From assembly GCF_047229345.1 (NCBI RefSeq), contig NZ_JBFTER010000001.1, positions 74,915-138,914 on the forward strand: a stretch of 64,000 nt of DNA. The letters are read 5' to 3'. Shown here piece by piece: positions 56,680-64,000 of this stretch (position 1 is its first letter; each line of letters starts with the position of its first letter). The translations under genes and the position numbers were made by a program. The notes under the pieces are model-generated. The model was not told where the DNA came from. It saw only the letters and a program-made list of their open reading frames with translations, and searched no databases. The DNA is from Cellulomonas_A sp047229345. Lineage in GTDB: Bacteria; Actinomycetota; Actinomycetes; Actinomycetales; Cellulomonadaceae.

Positions 56680-58848
56680 TCAGAGCTGGTCGCCGGTGCC
56701 GCTCTCCGTGGGGGTGGCGCCCGAGGCGGCCGGTGCGGCGTCGCCCGAGGCGGCCGCGATCGACTCGTGCGCGGCGGCCACGACGGCGTCGGCGGTGATG
56801 CCGAACTCCTCGTAGAGCGTCTCGTACGCCGCGGAGGCGCCGTAGTGCTCGAGCGAGACGCTGCGGCCCGCGTCGCCGACGATCTTGTGCCACGACAGCG
56901 CGATGCCGGCCTCGACGGAGACACGGGCGCGCACGGACGCCGGCAGGACCTGCTCGCGGTACGCGTCGTCCTGCTCGGAGAACCACTCGAGGCACGGCGC
57001 GGAGACGACGCGCGTGCCGATGCCGGCGGCCTCGAGCTGCTCGCGCGCCGCGACGGCGAGCTGCACCTCGGACCCCGTGCCGATCAGGATCACCTCGGGG
57101 GTCGGCGTGCTCGACTCGACCAGCACGTAGGCGCCGCGCGCGACACCCTCGGCACCGGCGAAGCCGTCCTCGCCGCGCGGGAACGTCGGGACGTTCTGCC
57201 GCGTGAGGATGAGGCCGACCGGGCCGTCGGTGCGCTCGAGCGTGGCCCGCCACGCCGCGGCCGTCTCGTTGGCGTCGGCCGGGCGGACGACGGCCAGGCC
57301 GGGGATGGCCCGGACGGCGGTGAGGTGCTCGACGGGCTGGTGCGTCGGGCCGTCCTCGCCGAGGCCGATCGAGTCGTGCGTCCACACGTAGATCGCCGGG
57401 ACGCCCATGAGCGCCGCGAGGCGCACCGCGCCGCGCATGTAGTCGCTGAACGTGAAGAACGTGCCGCCGTACGCGCGCGTCAGGCCGTGCAGCACGATGC
57501 CCGAGAGGATCGAGCCCATGGCGTGCTCGCGGATCCCGAAGTGCAGGGTGCGGCCGAACTCGTCGCCGGAGAACTCGTGCGTCGAGCGCTCGGCCGGCAG
57601 GAACGAGGGCTGGCCCTTCATCGTGGTGTTGTTCGAGCCGGCGAGGTCGGCGGAGCCGCCCCAGAGCTCGGGCAGCACGTCGGCGAGCGCGGAGAGCACC
57701 TCGCCGGAGGCCGCGCGCGTCGCGACGGCCTTGCCCGCGGGGAACGTCGGGAGGGCGTCGGCCCAGCCGGTGGGGAGCTCACCGGCGCGGAGCCGGTCGA
57801 GCAGCGCCGCACGGTCCGGGTTGGCGGCACGCCACGCCTCGAACCTCGGCGCCCACTCGGCCTGCGCCTGCTTGCCGCGCTCGAGCGCCTTGCGGGTGTG
57901 CTCGATGACCTCGGGCGCGACGTCGAAGGTCTTCTCCGCATCGAAGCCGAGGGCCTCCTTGAGGCCGCGGACCTCGTCGGTGCCGAGCTTCGAGCCGTGC
58001 GAGCCGTGCGTGTTCTGCTTGGTCGGCGAGGGCCACGCGATGATCGTGCGCAGGCCGATGAACGACGGGCGGTCGGTGACGGCCTTGGCGGCCTCGATCG
58101 CGGCGTGCAGCGCGTCGACGTCCTCGACGTAGCCGTCGGCGCCCGCGGTCCAGTCGACGAACTGGACGTGCCAGCCGTACGCCTCGTAGCGCTTGAGGAC
58201 GTCCTCCGTGAACGCGATCTCGGTGTCGCCCTCGATCGAGATGTGGTTGTCGTCCCACAGCACGATCAGGTTGCCGAGCTTCTGCGTCCCGGCGATCGAC
58301 GACGCCTCGCTCGTGACGCCCTCCTGCAGGTCGCCGTCGGAGGCGATGACGTAGACGTGGTGGTCGAACGGGCTCTCGCCCGCGGGGGCTTCGGGGTCGA
58401 GGAGCCCGCGCTCGCGGCGCGCGGCCATCGCGAAGCCGACGGCGCTGGCCAGGCCCTGGCCGAGCGGGCCCGTCGTGATCTCGACGCCCTCGGTGTGCTT
58501 GTACTCGGGGTGGCCGGGGGTCTTCGAGCCCCACGTGCGCAGCGCCGCGATGTCCTCGAGCTCGAGGCCGAAGCCGGCGAGGTAGAGCTGGATGTACTGC
58601 GTGAGGCTCGAGTGGCCCGCCGAGAGGATGAAGCGGTCGCGGCCGAGCCAGTGCGGGTCCGCGGGGTCGTGGCGCAGGACGTTCTGGTAGAGCAGGTACG
58701 CGGCGGGCGCGAGGCTGATCGCCGTGCCGGGGTGGCCGTTGCCGACCTTCTCCACCGCGTCGGCCGCGAGGACCCGGACGGTGTCGACCGCCTTGTGGTC
58801 CAGCTCGGTCCAACCGACGGTCTGTGCCTGGGGGGCCTTCGCGTTCAC
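56680..58848 (-). CDS. tkt: Transketolase
   Basis: A 722-residue thiamine-diphosphate enzyme. The N-terminal domain contains GNGHPGTAISLAPAAYLLYQ and the cofactor motif VIASDGDLQEGVTSEASSIAG. The central pyrimidine domain contains LHFGIREHAMGSILSGIVLHG with the catalytic Glu. A C-terminal domain follows, with an Ala/Ser/Gly-rich tail of about 25 residues. It moves two-carbon units between sugars. Leading gene of tkt-tal-zwf-opcA-pgl. Confidence 0.96.
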   Translation of the reverse strand: MNAKAPQAQTVGWTELDHKAVDTVRVLAADAVEKVGNGHPGTAISLAPAAYLLYQNVLRHDPADPHWLGRDRFILSAGHSSLTQYIQLYLAGFGLELEDIAALRTWGSKTPGHPEYKHTEGVEITTGPLGQGLASAVGFAMAARRERGLLDPEAPAGESPFDHHVYVIASDGDLQEGVTSEASSIAGTQKLGNLIVLWDDNHISIEGDTEIAFTEDVLKRYEAYGWHVQFVDWTAGADGYVEDVDALHAAIEAAKAVTDRPSFIGLRTIIAWPSPTKQNTHGSHGSKLGTDEVRGLKEALGFDAEKTFDVAPEVIEHTRKALERGKQAQAEWAPRFEAWRAANPDRAALLDRLRAGELPTGWADALPTFPAGKAVATRAASGEVLSALADVLPELWGGSADLAGSNNTTMKGQPSFLPAERSTHEFSGDEFGRTLHFGIREHAMGSILSGIVLHGLTRAYGGTFFTFSDYMRGAVRLAALMGVPAIYVWTHDSIGLGEDGPTHQPVEHLTAVRAIPGLAVVRPADANETAAAWRATLERTDGPVGLILTRQNVPTFPRGEDGFAGAEGVARGAYVLVESSTPTPEVILIGTGSEVQLAVAAREQLEAAGIGTRVVSAPCLEWFSEQDDAYREQVLPASVRARVSVEAGIALSWHKIVGDAGRSVSLEHYGASAAYETLYEEFGITADAVVAAAHESIAAASGDAAPAASGATPTESGTGDQL

Positions 58849-59178
58849 CGCACCTCATTCCCGCCGCGGGCTCGATGCTCGGGGCGTCGATCGAACTGGC
58901 CGGGCGACCCTCGGTGGGTGCCGGTCACATGGCGTCCGGGCGGGGCCGACGGCCTCGCGGCGCACTGTGCATATCGAGCCTATCTCGCATTCCTCGTGGC
59001 GCGCGGTGCCGTCCCACCGTAGCGGATAGCGCTTTCCCAGCGCCACCGCCGCGGGCAGGGCGACCGATCTCACACCGCTCCGTGGTGCCCGGGGAGCGCT
59101 CCGGGGGCGGTCCGCGGGGACCGGGGCCGTACGATGGCCGGGCGACCACCCGACGAGACGAACGGAAGACCGCAGCGC
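58849..59178. promoter_or_regulatory. Divergent control region between tkt and ctaB
   Basis: About 330 bases without a gene. On the minus strand GATAGGCTCGATATG (58975-58989 region) includes a TAGGCT -10 candidate for tkt, which would give a leader of about 120 nt. On the plus strand TACGAT (59130-59135) is the -10 candidate for ctaB. No operator or riboswitch is recognised. Confidence 0.45.
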
Positions 59179-60201
59179 GTGCGCACCACGAGCCCCGCCC
59201 CCCTGGACGACGCCGGAGCGTCCGGACGAGCGACCCCGTGGCGGCCCACCGTCGTGAACGTCGCCCCCACCGCCGCGCGGACCAGCGAGGACGCCGGCGC
59301 CGCGGACCGGGCCCGCCGGGTCCTGCGCCACCTCGGGGCGTACGTCGCCCTGACCAAGCCGCGCATCATCGAGCTGCTGCTCGTCACGACGCTCCCGACG
59401 ATGATCCTCGCCGAGCGCGGGTTCCCGTCCGTGGGGCTCGTGCTCGCGACCCTCGTCGGGGGAGCCGCCGCGGCGGGCTCCGCGAACACGCTCAACTGCT
59501 ACCTCGACCGTGACATCGACGAGGTCATGAACCGCACGAAGCGCCGGCCGCTGGTGACGGGGGAGATCACCCCGCGCGCCGCGCTCGTGTTCGGGCTCGT
59601 CCTCGGGGTGCTGTCGATCGCGTGGTTCGCGCTCGTCGTGAACCCTGCCGCCGCGTGGCTCACGTTCGGCGCCATCGCGATCTACGTCGTCGGCTACACG
59701 ATGATCCTCAAGCGCCGCACCGCGCAGAACATCGTGTGGGGTGGGGCGGCGGGCTGCATGCCCGTGCTCATCGGTTGGTCCGCGGTCACCGGCACGGTGT
59801 CGTGGGCCGCGGCGCTGCTGTTCGGAGTCATCTTCTTCTGGACCCCGCCGCACTACTGGCCGCTGTCGATGAAGTTCCGGCGCGAGTACGCCGCCGCCGG
59901 GGTCCCGATGCTCCCCGTCGTCGCGGCCGACACCAAGGTCGCCCGCGAGATGATCGCGTACACCGTCGCGATGATCGCGTGCTCGCTCCTGCTCGTCCCC
60001 GTGGCGGGCATGACGTGGGTCTACGGCGTCGTCGCGCTGGTGCTCGGCGCCTGGTTCCTGTGGTCCTGCATCGGCCTGCTGCGGCGCGCGCAGGACCCGT
60101 CGCGCGGCAAGCTCGGCGCGATGAAGGTGTTCCACGGCTCGATCACCTACCTCACGCTCCTCTGCGTCGCCGTCGCGGTGGACGTCTTCCTCCCCATCTG
60201 A
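59179..60201 (+). CDS. ctaB: Protoheme IX farnesyltransferase (heme O synthase)
   Basis: A 340-residue UbiA-family prenyltransferase with about nine membrane helices. The first substrate motif is NTLNCYLDRDIDEVMNRTKRRPL (NxxxDxxxD type) near residue 105. A second conserved loop, WTPPHYWPLSMKFRREYAAAGVPMLPVV, holds the heme-side residues. It makes heme O for cytochrome oxidase. I chose the GTG at 59179; the ATG at 59134 overlaps the likely -10 box TACGAT and would add 15 residues outside the fold. Confidence 0.92.
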   Translation: MRTTSPAPLDDAGASGRATPWRPTVVNVAPTAARTSEDAGAADRARRVLRHLGAYVALTKPRIIELLLVTTLPTMILAERGFPSVGLVLATLVGGAAAAGSANTLNCYLDRDIDEVMNRTKRRPLVTGEITPRAALVFGLVLGVLSIAWFALVVNPAAAWLTFGAIAIYVVGYTMILKRRTAQNIVWGGAAGCMPVLIGWSAVTGTVSWAAALLFGVIFFWTPPHYWPLSMKFRREYAAAGVPMLPVVAADTKVAREMIAYTVAMIACSLLLVPVAGMTWVYGVVALVLGAWFLWSCIGLLRRAQDPSRGKLGAMKVFHGSITYLTLLCVAVAVDVFLPI

Positions 60202-60214
60202 TCGCGGCCGGTCG

Positions 60215-61192
60215 ATGCCCGAGGACCGGCCGGATCCTGCGGGGCCCCTGCACGACGCCGTGCGGGACTACCTCGCGCACCTGACCGTCGAGCGCGGCCT
60301 CTCGGCGAACACGCTGGGTGCCTACCGCCGGGACCTCGCGCGGTACGTGCAGTACCTCGAGGCCGCCGGCCGGCGTGCGCCGGCCGACGTGACCGAGCGC
60401 GACGTCGAGGACTTCGTGCTCGTGGTGCGCACCGGCTCCGACGGGGGTGCGGTGCTGTCCGCGTCGTCGGCCGCCCGCGCGGTCGTGGCCGTCCGGGGGT
60501 GGCACCGCTTCTGCGCGCTCGAGGGGCTCACGGGGACCGACGCCGCGAGCGCCGTCCGCCCGCCGGCGCAGCCGCGACGCCTGCCCAAGGCGATCTCGAC
60601 CGACGACGTCGAGCGGCTGCTCGAGGCGGCCGGCGCGGGCGACGGCCCGGGGCCGCTGCGCGACCGGGCGCTGCTCGAGCTCCTCTACTCGACCGGGGCG
60701 CGCATCTCCGAGGCCGTCGGGCTCGACGTCGACGACCTCGACCTCACGCCGGGTCGCTCCGCGGTGCGCCTGCTCGGCAAGGGCAGCAAGGAGCGCGTCG
60801 TCCCGGTGGGCAGCTACGCGGTCGAGGCCGTCGAGGCCTACGTCGTGCGCGGGCGCCCGGCGCTCGCCGCCGCCGGGCGCGGGACGAGCGCGCTGTTCCT
60901 CAACACGCGCGGGTCCCGGCTGAGCCGGCAGAGCGCGTGGGCGGTGCTGCGGGCCTCGGCCGAGCGTGCGCAGCTGCCGGCCTCGGCCCACGTGTCCCCG
61001 CACACGCTGCGGCACTCGTTCGCGACCCACCTGCTCGCCGGCGGGGCCGACGTGCGCGTCGTGCAGGAGATGCTCGGGCACGCGTCGGTGACCACGACGC
61101 AGGTCTACACGCTCGTGACGCGGGACACCCTGCGCGAGGTCTACGCGACCGCGCACCCGCGGGCGATCCGCCGCGAGCCGGCTGGTCGCTGA
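60215..61192 (+). CDS. xerD: Tyrosine recombinase XerD
   Basis: A 325-residue recombinase. The N-terminal SAM-like DNA-binding domain (about 10-110) contains LSANTLGAYRRDLARYVQYLE. The catalytic residues are Arg in LLYSTGARISEAVGL, Lys in LGKGSKERVVPVG, His-x-x-Arg in SPHTLRHSFATHLL, His in LGHASVTTTQVYT and the Tyr nucleophile in QVYTLV. With XerC it resolves chromosome dimers at dif. It starts 13 bases after ctaB and is probably co-transcribed. Confidence 0.93.
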   Translation: MPEDRPDPAGPLHDAVRDYLAHLTVERGLSANTLGAYRRDLARYVQYLEAAGRRAPADVTERDVEDFVLVVRTGSDGGAVLSASSAARAVVAVRGWHRFCALEGLTGTDAASAVRPPAQPRRLPKAISTDDVERLLEAAGAGDGPGPLRDRALLELLYSTGARISEAVGLDVDDLDLTPGRSAVRLLGKGSKERVVPVGSYAVEAVEAYVVRGRPALAAAGRGTSALFLNTRGSRLSRQSAWAVLRASAERAQLPASAHVSPHTLRHSFATHLLAGGADVRVVQEMLGHASVTTTQVYTLVTRDTLREVYATAHPRAIRREPAGR

Positions 61193-61362
61193 GGCCCGTC
61201 GCCAGCCCGGTCGCCGACCCGTCCGGGAGGCCGGTACCGCGCGATCCAGGCGGACCCCGGGTCGAGCGGGGTGGTCCTCGCGCGACGCCGGCTGCGCGGA
61301 AAGCGCACGTGCGTGCGGTCTGTCGCACGCTCGCTGAGCGAGCCCTCCGGTAGGTTGTGCGC

Positions 61363-62229
61363 GTGGCGAGCGAGCAGACGACCGAGGCGATCCTCGACCC
61401 CGTCGGGCGAGCGCTGCCCGAGTTCCCCGTCCCGGCACCCCTCCCGAGCCACGGTCCGGCCCGCGTGATCGCGATGTGCAACCAGAAGGGCGGGGTCGGC
61501 AAGACGACCTCGACCATCAACCTCGCGGCGTCCCTCGCGGAGTACGGGCGCCGCGTCCTGATCGTCGACTTCGACCCCCAGGGCGCCGCGTCGGTCGGGC
61601 TCGGGGTCAGCCCGCACGAGCTCGACCGCACGGTCTACAACCTCCTGATGGAGCCCCACGCGTCGATCCACGAGGTCATCCACGCGACGGCGGTCCCCGG
61701 CCTCGACCTGCTGCCGGCCAACATCGACCTCTCGGCCGCCGAGGTCCAGCTCGTCGGCGAGGTGGCCCGGGAGTCCGTGCTGGCGCGCGTGCTGCGGCCG
61801 GTGGCCGACGAGTACGACGTCGTGCTCATCGACTGCCAGCCGTCGCTCGGCCTGCTCACGGTGAACGCGCTGACCGCCGCGCACGGCGTCCTCATCCCGC
61901 TCGAGTGCGAGTTCTTCGCGCTGCGCGGGGTCGCGCTGCTCATCGAGACGATCGAGAAGGTCCGCGACCGGCTCAACCCGCGCCTCGAGGTCGACGGGAT
62001 ACTGGCCACGATGTACGACCCGCGGACGCTGCACGCGCGCGAGGTGGTGGCCCGGCTCAACGAGGCCTTCGGCGACACGCTCCTGCACACCGTGATCGGC
62101 CGGACGGTCAAGTTCCCGGACTCCTCGGTGGCCGCGGAGCCCATCACCACCTACGCGCCGACCCACAGCGGCGCCACGGCGTACCGGCAGCTGGCCCGTG
62201 AGCTCATCGCCCGTGGCGACGCCGCCTGA
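61363..62229 (+). CDS. parA: ParA/Soj-family ATPase
   Basis: A 288-residue protein with a deviant Walker A, NQKGGVGKTTSTINLAASLAE, near residue 43. It continues VLIVDFDPQGAASVGLG and LIDCQPSLGLLTVNAL, as in ParA/Soj. No parB follows, so this is the orphan ParA-like gene that sits beside scpA-scpB in many actinobacteria. It is presumed to act in chromosome organisation with ScpAB. TAGGTT lies 6 bases before the chosen GTG, indicating a leaderless start; a GTG at 61357 would add two residues. Confidence 0.9.
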   Translation: MASEQTTEAILDPVGRALPEFPVPAPLPSHGPARVIAMCNQKGGVGKTTSTINLAASLAEYGRRVLIVDFDPQGAASVGLGVSPHELDRTVYNLLMEPHASIHEVIHATAVPGLDLLPANIDLSAAEVQLVGEVARESVLARVLRPVADEYDVVLIDCQPSLGLLTVNALTAAHGVLIPLECEFFALRGVALLIETIEKVRDRLNPRLEVDGILATMYDPRTLHAREVVARLNEAFGDTLLHTVIGRTVKFPDSSVAAEPITTYAPTHSGATAYRQLARELIARGDAA

Positions 62230-63184
62230 GGCGGCCTCCGCAAGCGCGACGACGCCCCCGCAGCCCGAGGTCCCCGGACGCGCCGCGCCCGGCGCCGGCG
62301 GCTTCGAGGTCCACCTCACGAACTTCTCGGGTCCCTTCGACCTGCTCCTGGGGCTCATCGCCAAGCACAAGCTCGACATCACCGAGGTCTCGCTCGGTCA
62401 GGTGACCAACGAGTTCATCGCGCACATCCGGGCGGCCGAGCGCGCGGCGGCCGAGGGTGGCACGTCGTGGGACCTCAGCCAGGCGAGCGAGTTCCTGGTG
62501 GTCGCCGCGACGCTGCTCGACCTCAAGGCGGCGCGGCTGCTGCCCGCGGGCGACGTCGAGGACGCGGAGGACCTCGAGCTCCTCGAGGCGCGGGACCTGC
62601 TGTTCGCCCGGCTGCTGCAGTACCGCGCGTACAAGGTCGTGGCGCGCGACCTCGGCGAGCGGCTCGCGGCCGAGGCGCGGCACTTCCCCCGCACGGTCAC
62701 GCTCGAGCCGCAGCTCGCGGCGCTCCTGCCCGAGCTCGTGTGGCAGATCGGGCCCGACGAGCTCGCGGTCCTGGCGGCCAAGGCGCTCGCGCCCAAGGCC
62801 CCGCCGCCCGGCGTCGACATCAGCCACCTGCACGCCCCGGCGGTCTCCGTGCGCGAGCAGGCCGCGGTGCTCGTCGACCGGCTGCGGCACGGCGGCGCGC
62901 TGTCCTTCCGGGCGCTGACCGCGGACGCCGACGCCACGATCGTCGTGGTCGCCCGGTTCCTCGCGCTGCTCGAGCTGTTCCGGGAGGGCGCGGTCGGGTT
63001 CGACCAGGTGCAGCCGCTCGGCGAGCTCACGGTGCGCTGGACGGGGGCCGAGGAGGGCGACGTCGCGGTGTCCGACGACTTCGACGAACCCGGCGACGGG
63101 ACCACAGCGGAGGGCACCGCGCCGCCGCCGACCGCCCACCTCGCCGTCGACCCGACCGACCAGCCGCAGGAGCCCCCCGCATGA
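62213..63184 (+). CDS. scpA: Segregation and condensation protein A
   Basis: A protein of about 323 residues. The kleisin N-terminal domain is FEVHLTNFSGPFDLLLGLIAKHKLDITEVSLGQVTNEF, followed by EFLVVAATLLDLKAARLLP. A C-terminal winged-helix region contains LTADADATIVVVARFLALLELFREGAVGFDQ and binds Smc. The last 50 residues are acidic and Pro-rich. The GTG at 62213 is my choice; a GTG at 62198 would add five residues. It overlaps the parA end and abuts scpB as ATGA. Confidence 0.94.
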   Translation: MATPPEAASASATTPPQPEVPGRAAPGAGGFEVHLTNFSGPFDLLLGLIAKHKLDITEVSLGQVTNEFIAHIRAAERAAAEGGTSWDLSQASEFLVVAATLLDLKAARLLPAGDVEDAEDLELLEARDLLFARLLQYRAYKVVARDLGERLAAEARHFPRTVTLEPQLAALLPELVWQIGPDELAVLAAKALAPKAPPPGVDISHLHAPAVSVREQAAVLVDRLRHGGALSFRALTADADATIVVVARFLALLELFREGAVGFDQVQPLGELTVRWTGAEEGDVAVSDDFDEPGDGTTAEGTAPPPTAHLAVDPTDQPQEPPA

Positions 63185-63876
63185 GCCAGGTCCCGCAGTC
63201 CGACGCGGTCCCGCAGGACGCCACGCCCGCGGTCGACGGGTCCGCCGCCCCGGCCGACGCGACGGAGGTGGCAGCCGACGAGCTCGCGTTCGACGTCGAC
63301 GACCTGCCCGGCGGCGCGCTCGCGGCGCTCGAGGCCGTGCTCATGGTCGCCGACGAGCCGATCCCGGCCGTCCGGCTCGCGTCGGTGCTCGCGCTGCCGA
63401 CCGCGCGCGTCGAGGAGCTCCTCGACACGCTCGCCGCGGAGTACCGCGGGGACCACGGCGGGCGCCCGCGCGGCTTCGAGCTGCGGCTCGCGGGGGCGGG
63501 GTGGCGGATCTACTCCGCGTCGGCCTACGCCGACGTCGTGGGGCGCTTCGTGCTCGAGGGGCAGACCGCGCGGCTCACGCAGGCCGCGCTCGAGACGCTG
63601 GCGGTCATCGCGTACCGCCAGCCGGTCACGCGCGGGCAGGTCTCGGGCGTGCGCGGGGTCAACGTGGACGGCGTGGTGCGGACGCTCACGGCGCGCGGCC
63701 TGGTCACCGAGGCAGGCACCGAGCCGACGACCGGTGCGGTGCTCTACGAGACCACGGGATACTTCCTGGAGCGGATGGGACTCGCGAGCCTGGACGAGCT
63801 GCCACCGCTCGCGCCCTACCTACCAGACATCGACACGCTCGAGGGCGTGGACAGGGCAAACGGAGAGGCACGATGA
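63181..63876 (+). CDS. scpB: Segregation and condensation protein B
   Basis: A 231-residue protein with two winged-helix domains: ALEAVLMVADEPIPAVRLASVLALP and LTQAALETLAVIAYRQPVTRGQVSGVRGVNVDGVVRTL, the latter the family signature. The first 40 residues are an acidic Ala-rich tail. It dimerises on ScpA within the Smc-ScpAB condensin. The ATG overlaps the scpA stop codon, and its own stop overlaps the next gene, giving a coupled chain parA-scpA-scpB-rluB. Confidence 0.94.
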   Translation: MSQVPQSDAVPQDATPAVDGSAAPADATEVAADELAFDVDDLPGGALAALEAVLMVADEPIPAVRLASVLALPTARVEELLDTLAAEYRGDHGGRPRGFELRLAGAGWRIYSASAYADVVGRFVLEGQTARLTQAALETLAVIAYRQPVTRGQVSGVRGVNVDGVVRTLTARGLVTEAGTEPTTGAVLYETTGYFLERMGLASLDELPPLAPYLPDIDTLEGVDRANGEAR

Positions 63877-64000
63877 GCGCATCGGACGGACGGCGCGGCG
63901 GCACAGGGCGACCTGAGCGAGCCGACGGAGGCACGGGACGCGCAGGAGCGGGCCGCGGCGGCCAGGGCGGCGGCGCGGGTCGCTCGCAGGGCGGCGGCGC
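63873..64000 (+). CDS. rluB: Start of a probable 23S rRNA pseudouridine synthase RluB (truncated by window end)
   Basis: The ATG overlaps the scpB stop codon as ATGA. The 42 codons present encode a Gly/Arg-rich low-complexity leader (RPERADGGTGRAGAGRGGQG). No catalytic domain is within the window. The identification rests only on gene order: in actinobacteria scpB is usually followed by an RluB-type pseudouridine synthase with such a basic, disordered N-terminal extension. Confidence 0.5.
   Translation, partial: MSASDGRRGGTGRPERADGGTGRAGAGRGGQGGGAGRSQGGG

Noticed and set aside
61334..61356. parA promoter as a member of the repair promoter set
   Set aside because: TAGGTT is present but the upstream nine bases do not match the box. 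It is a plain leaderless promoter.

Overview
This 64 kb window is chromosomal DNA of a very high-GC actinobacterium. Codon third positions are almost all G or C, GTG starts are common, and -10 boxes read TAGGCT, TAGGTT or TAGCGT. Actinobacterial markers include RbpA, WhiA, OpcA, a PdtaR-type ANTAR regulator and the gap-pgk-tpiA-secG-rbpA cluster facing pgl-opcA-zwf-tal-tkt. Gene content and order suggest the Cellulomonas/Micrococcales group, but this is an inference from order rather than a proven placement. There is no prophage, insertion sequence, CRISPR array or rRNA. Most of the window is conserved core genome.

Layout. Positions 1-5 kb are accessory: a TetR regulator divergent from an NAD(P)-binding protein, an MFS exporter, a SixA-like phosphatase, an SRPBCC-like protein and a frameshifted small gene. 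A tRNA-Leu(CAA) and the ANTAR response regulator follow. From 6 to 12 kb lies a branched-chain amino acid type ABC system, with livK on the plus strand converging on livHMGF on the minus strand. From 12.4 to 18.5 kb are a GNAT protein, a thioesterase, polA and a DUF485-ActP acetate symporter pair. From 18.5 to 25 kb are a methyltransferase and a dipeptide/oligopeptide ABC operon (dppA-B-C-DF).

From 25 to 35 kb: pfkA, rpsA, coaE-pcp, uvrB, terC under a manganese riboswitch, peptidase E and a flavoprotein. From 35 to 42.7 kb: a YciI protein, an aldo/keto reductase, an MBL hydrolase, a GH15 trehalase/glucoamylase, uvrA and an OsmC protein. From 42.8 to 47.9 kb: uvrC-rapZ-yvcK-whiA. From 48 to 59 kb: lower glycolysis with secG and rbpA, converging on the pentose phosphate operon. 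From 59 kb to the end: ctaB, xerD, parA, scpA, scpB and the start of a probable rluB.

How the genes work together. Central carbon flow is dense here: pfkA, gap, pgk, tpiA, zwf with opcA, pgl, tal and tkt. All three excinuclease genes and polA are also here, and all four share a promoter architecture, TGT(C/G)-G-like box, 8-nt spacer, TAnnnT, that resembles the mycobacterial RecA-independent PafBC promoter. In each of the four the start codon lies 6-7 nt beyond the -10 box, so the transcripts are probably leaderless. The other notable items are the terC riboswitch with a clear P1 versus Shine-Dalgarno choice, a LivH permease carrying a secreted N-terminal domain, a 42-bp tandem repeat behind uvrA, and an aldo/keto reductase that lacks its catalytic aspartate.
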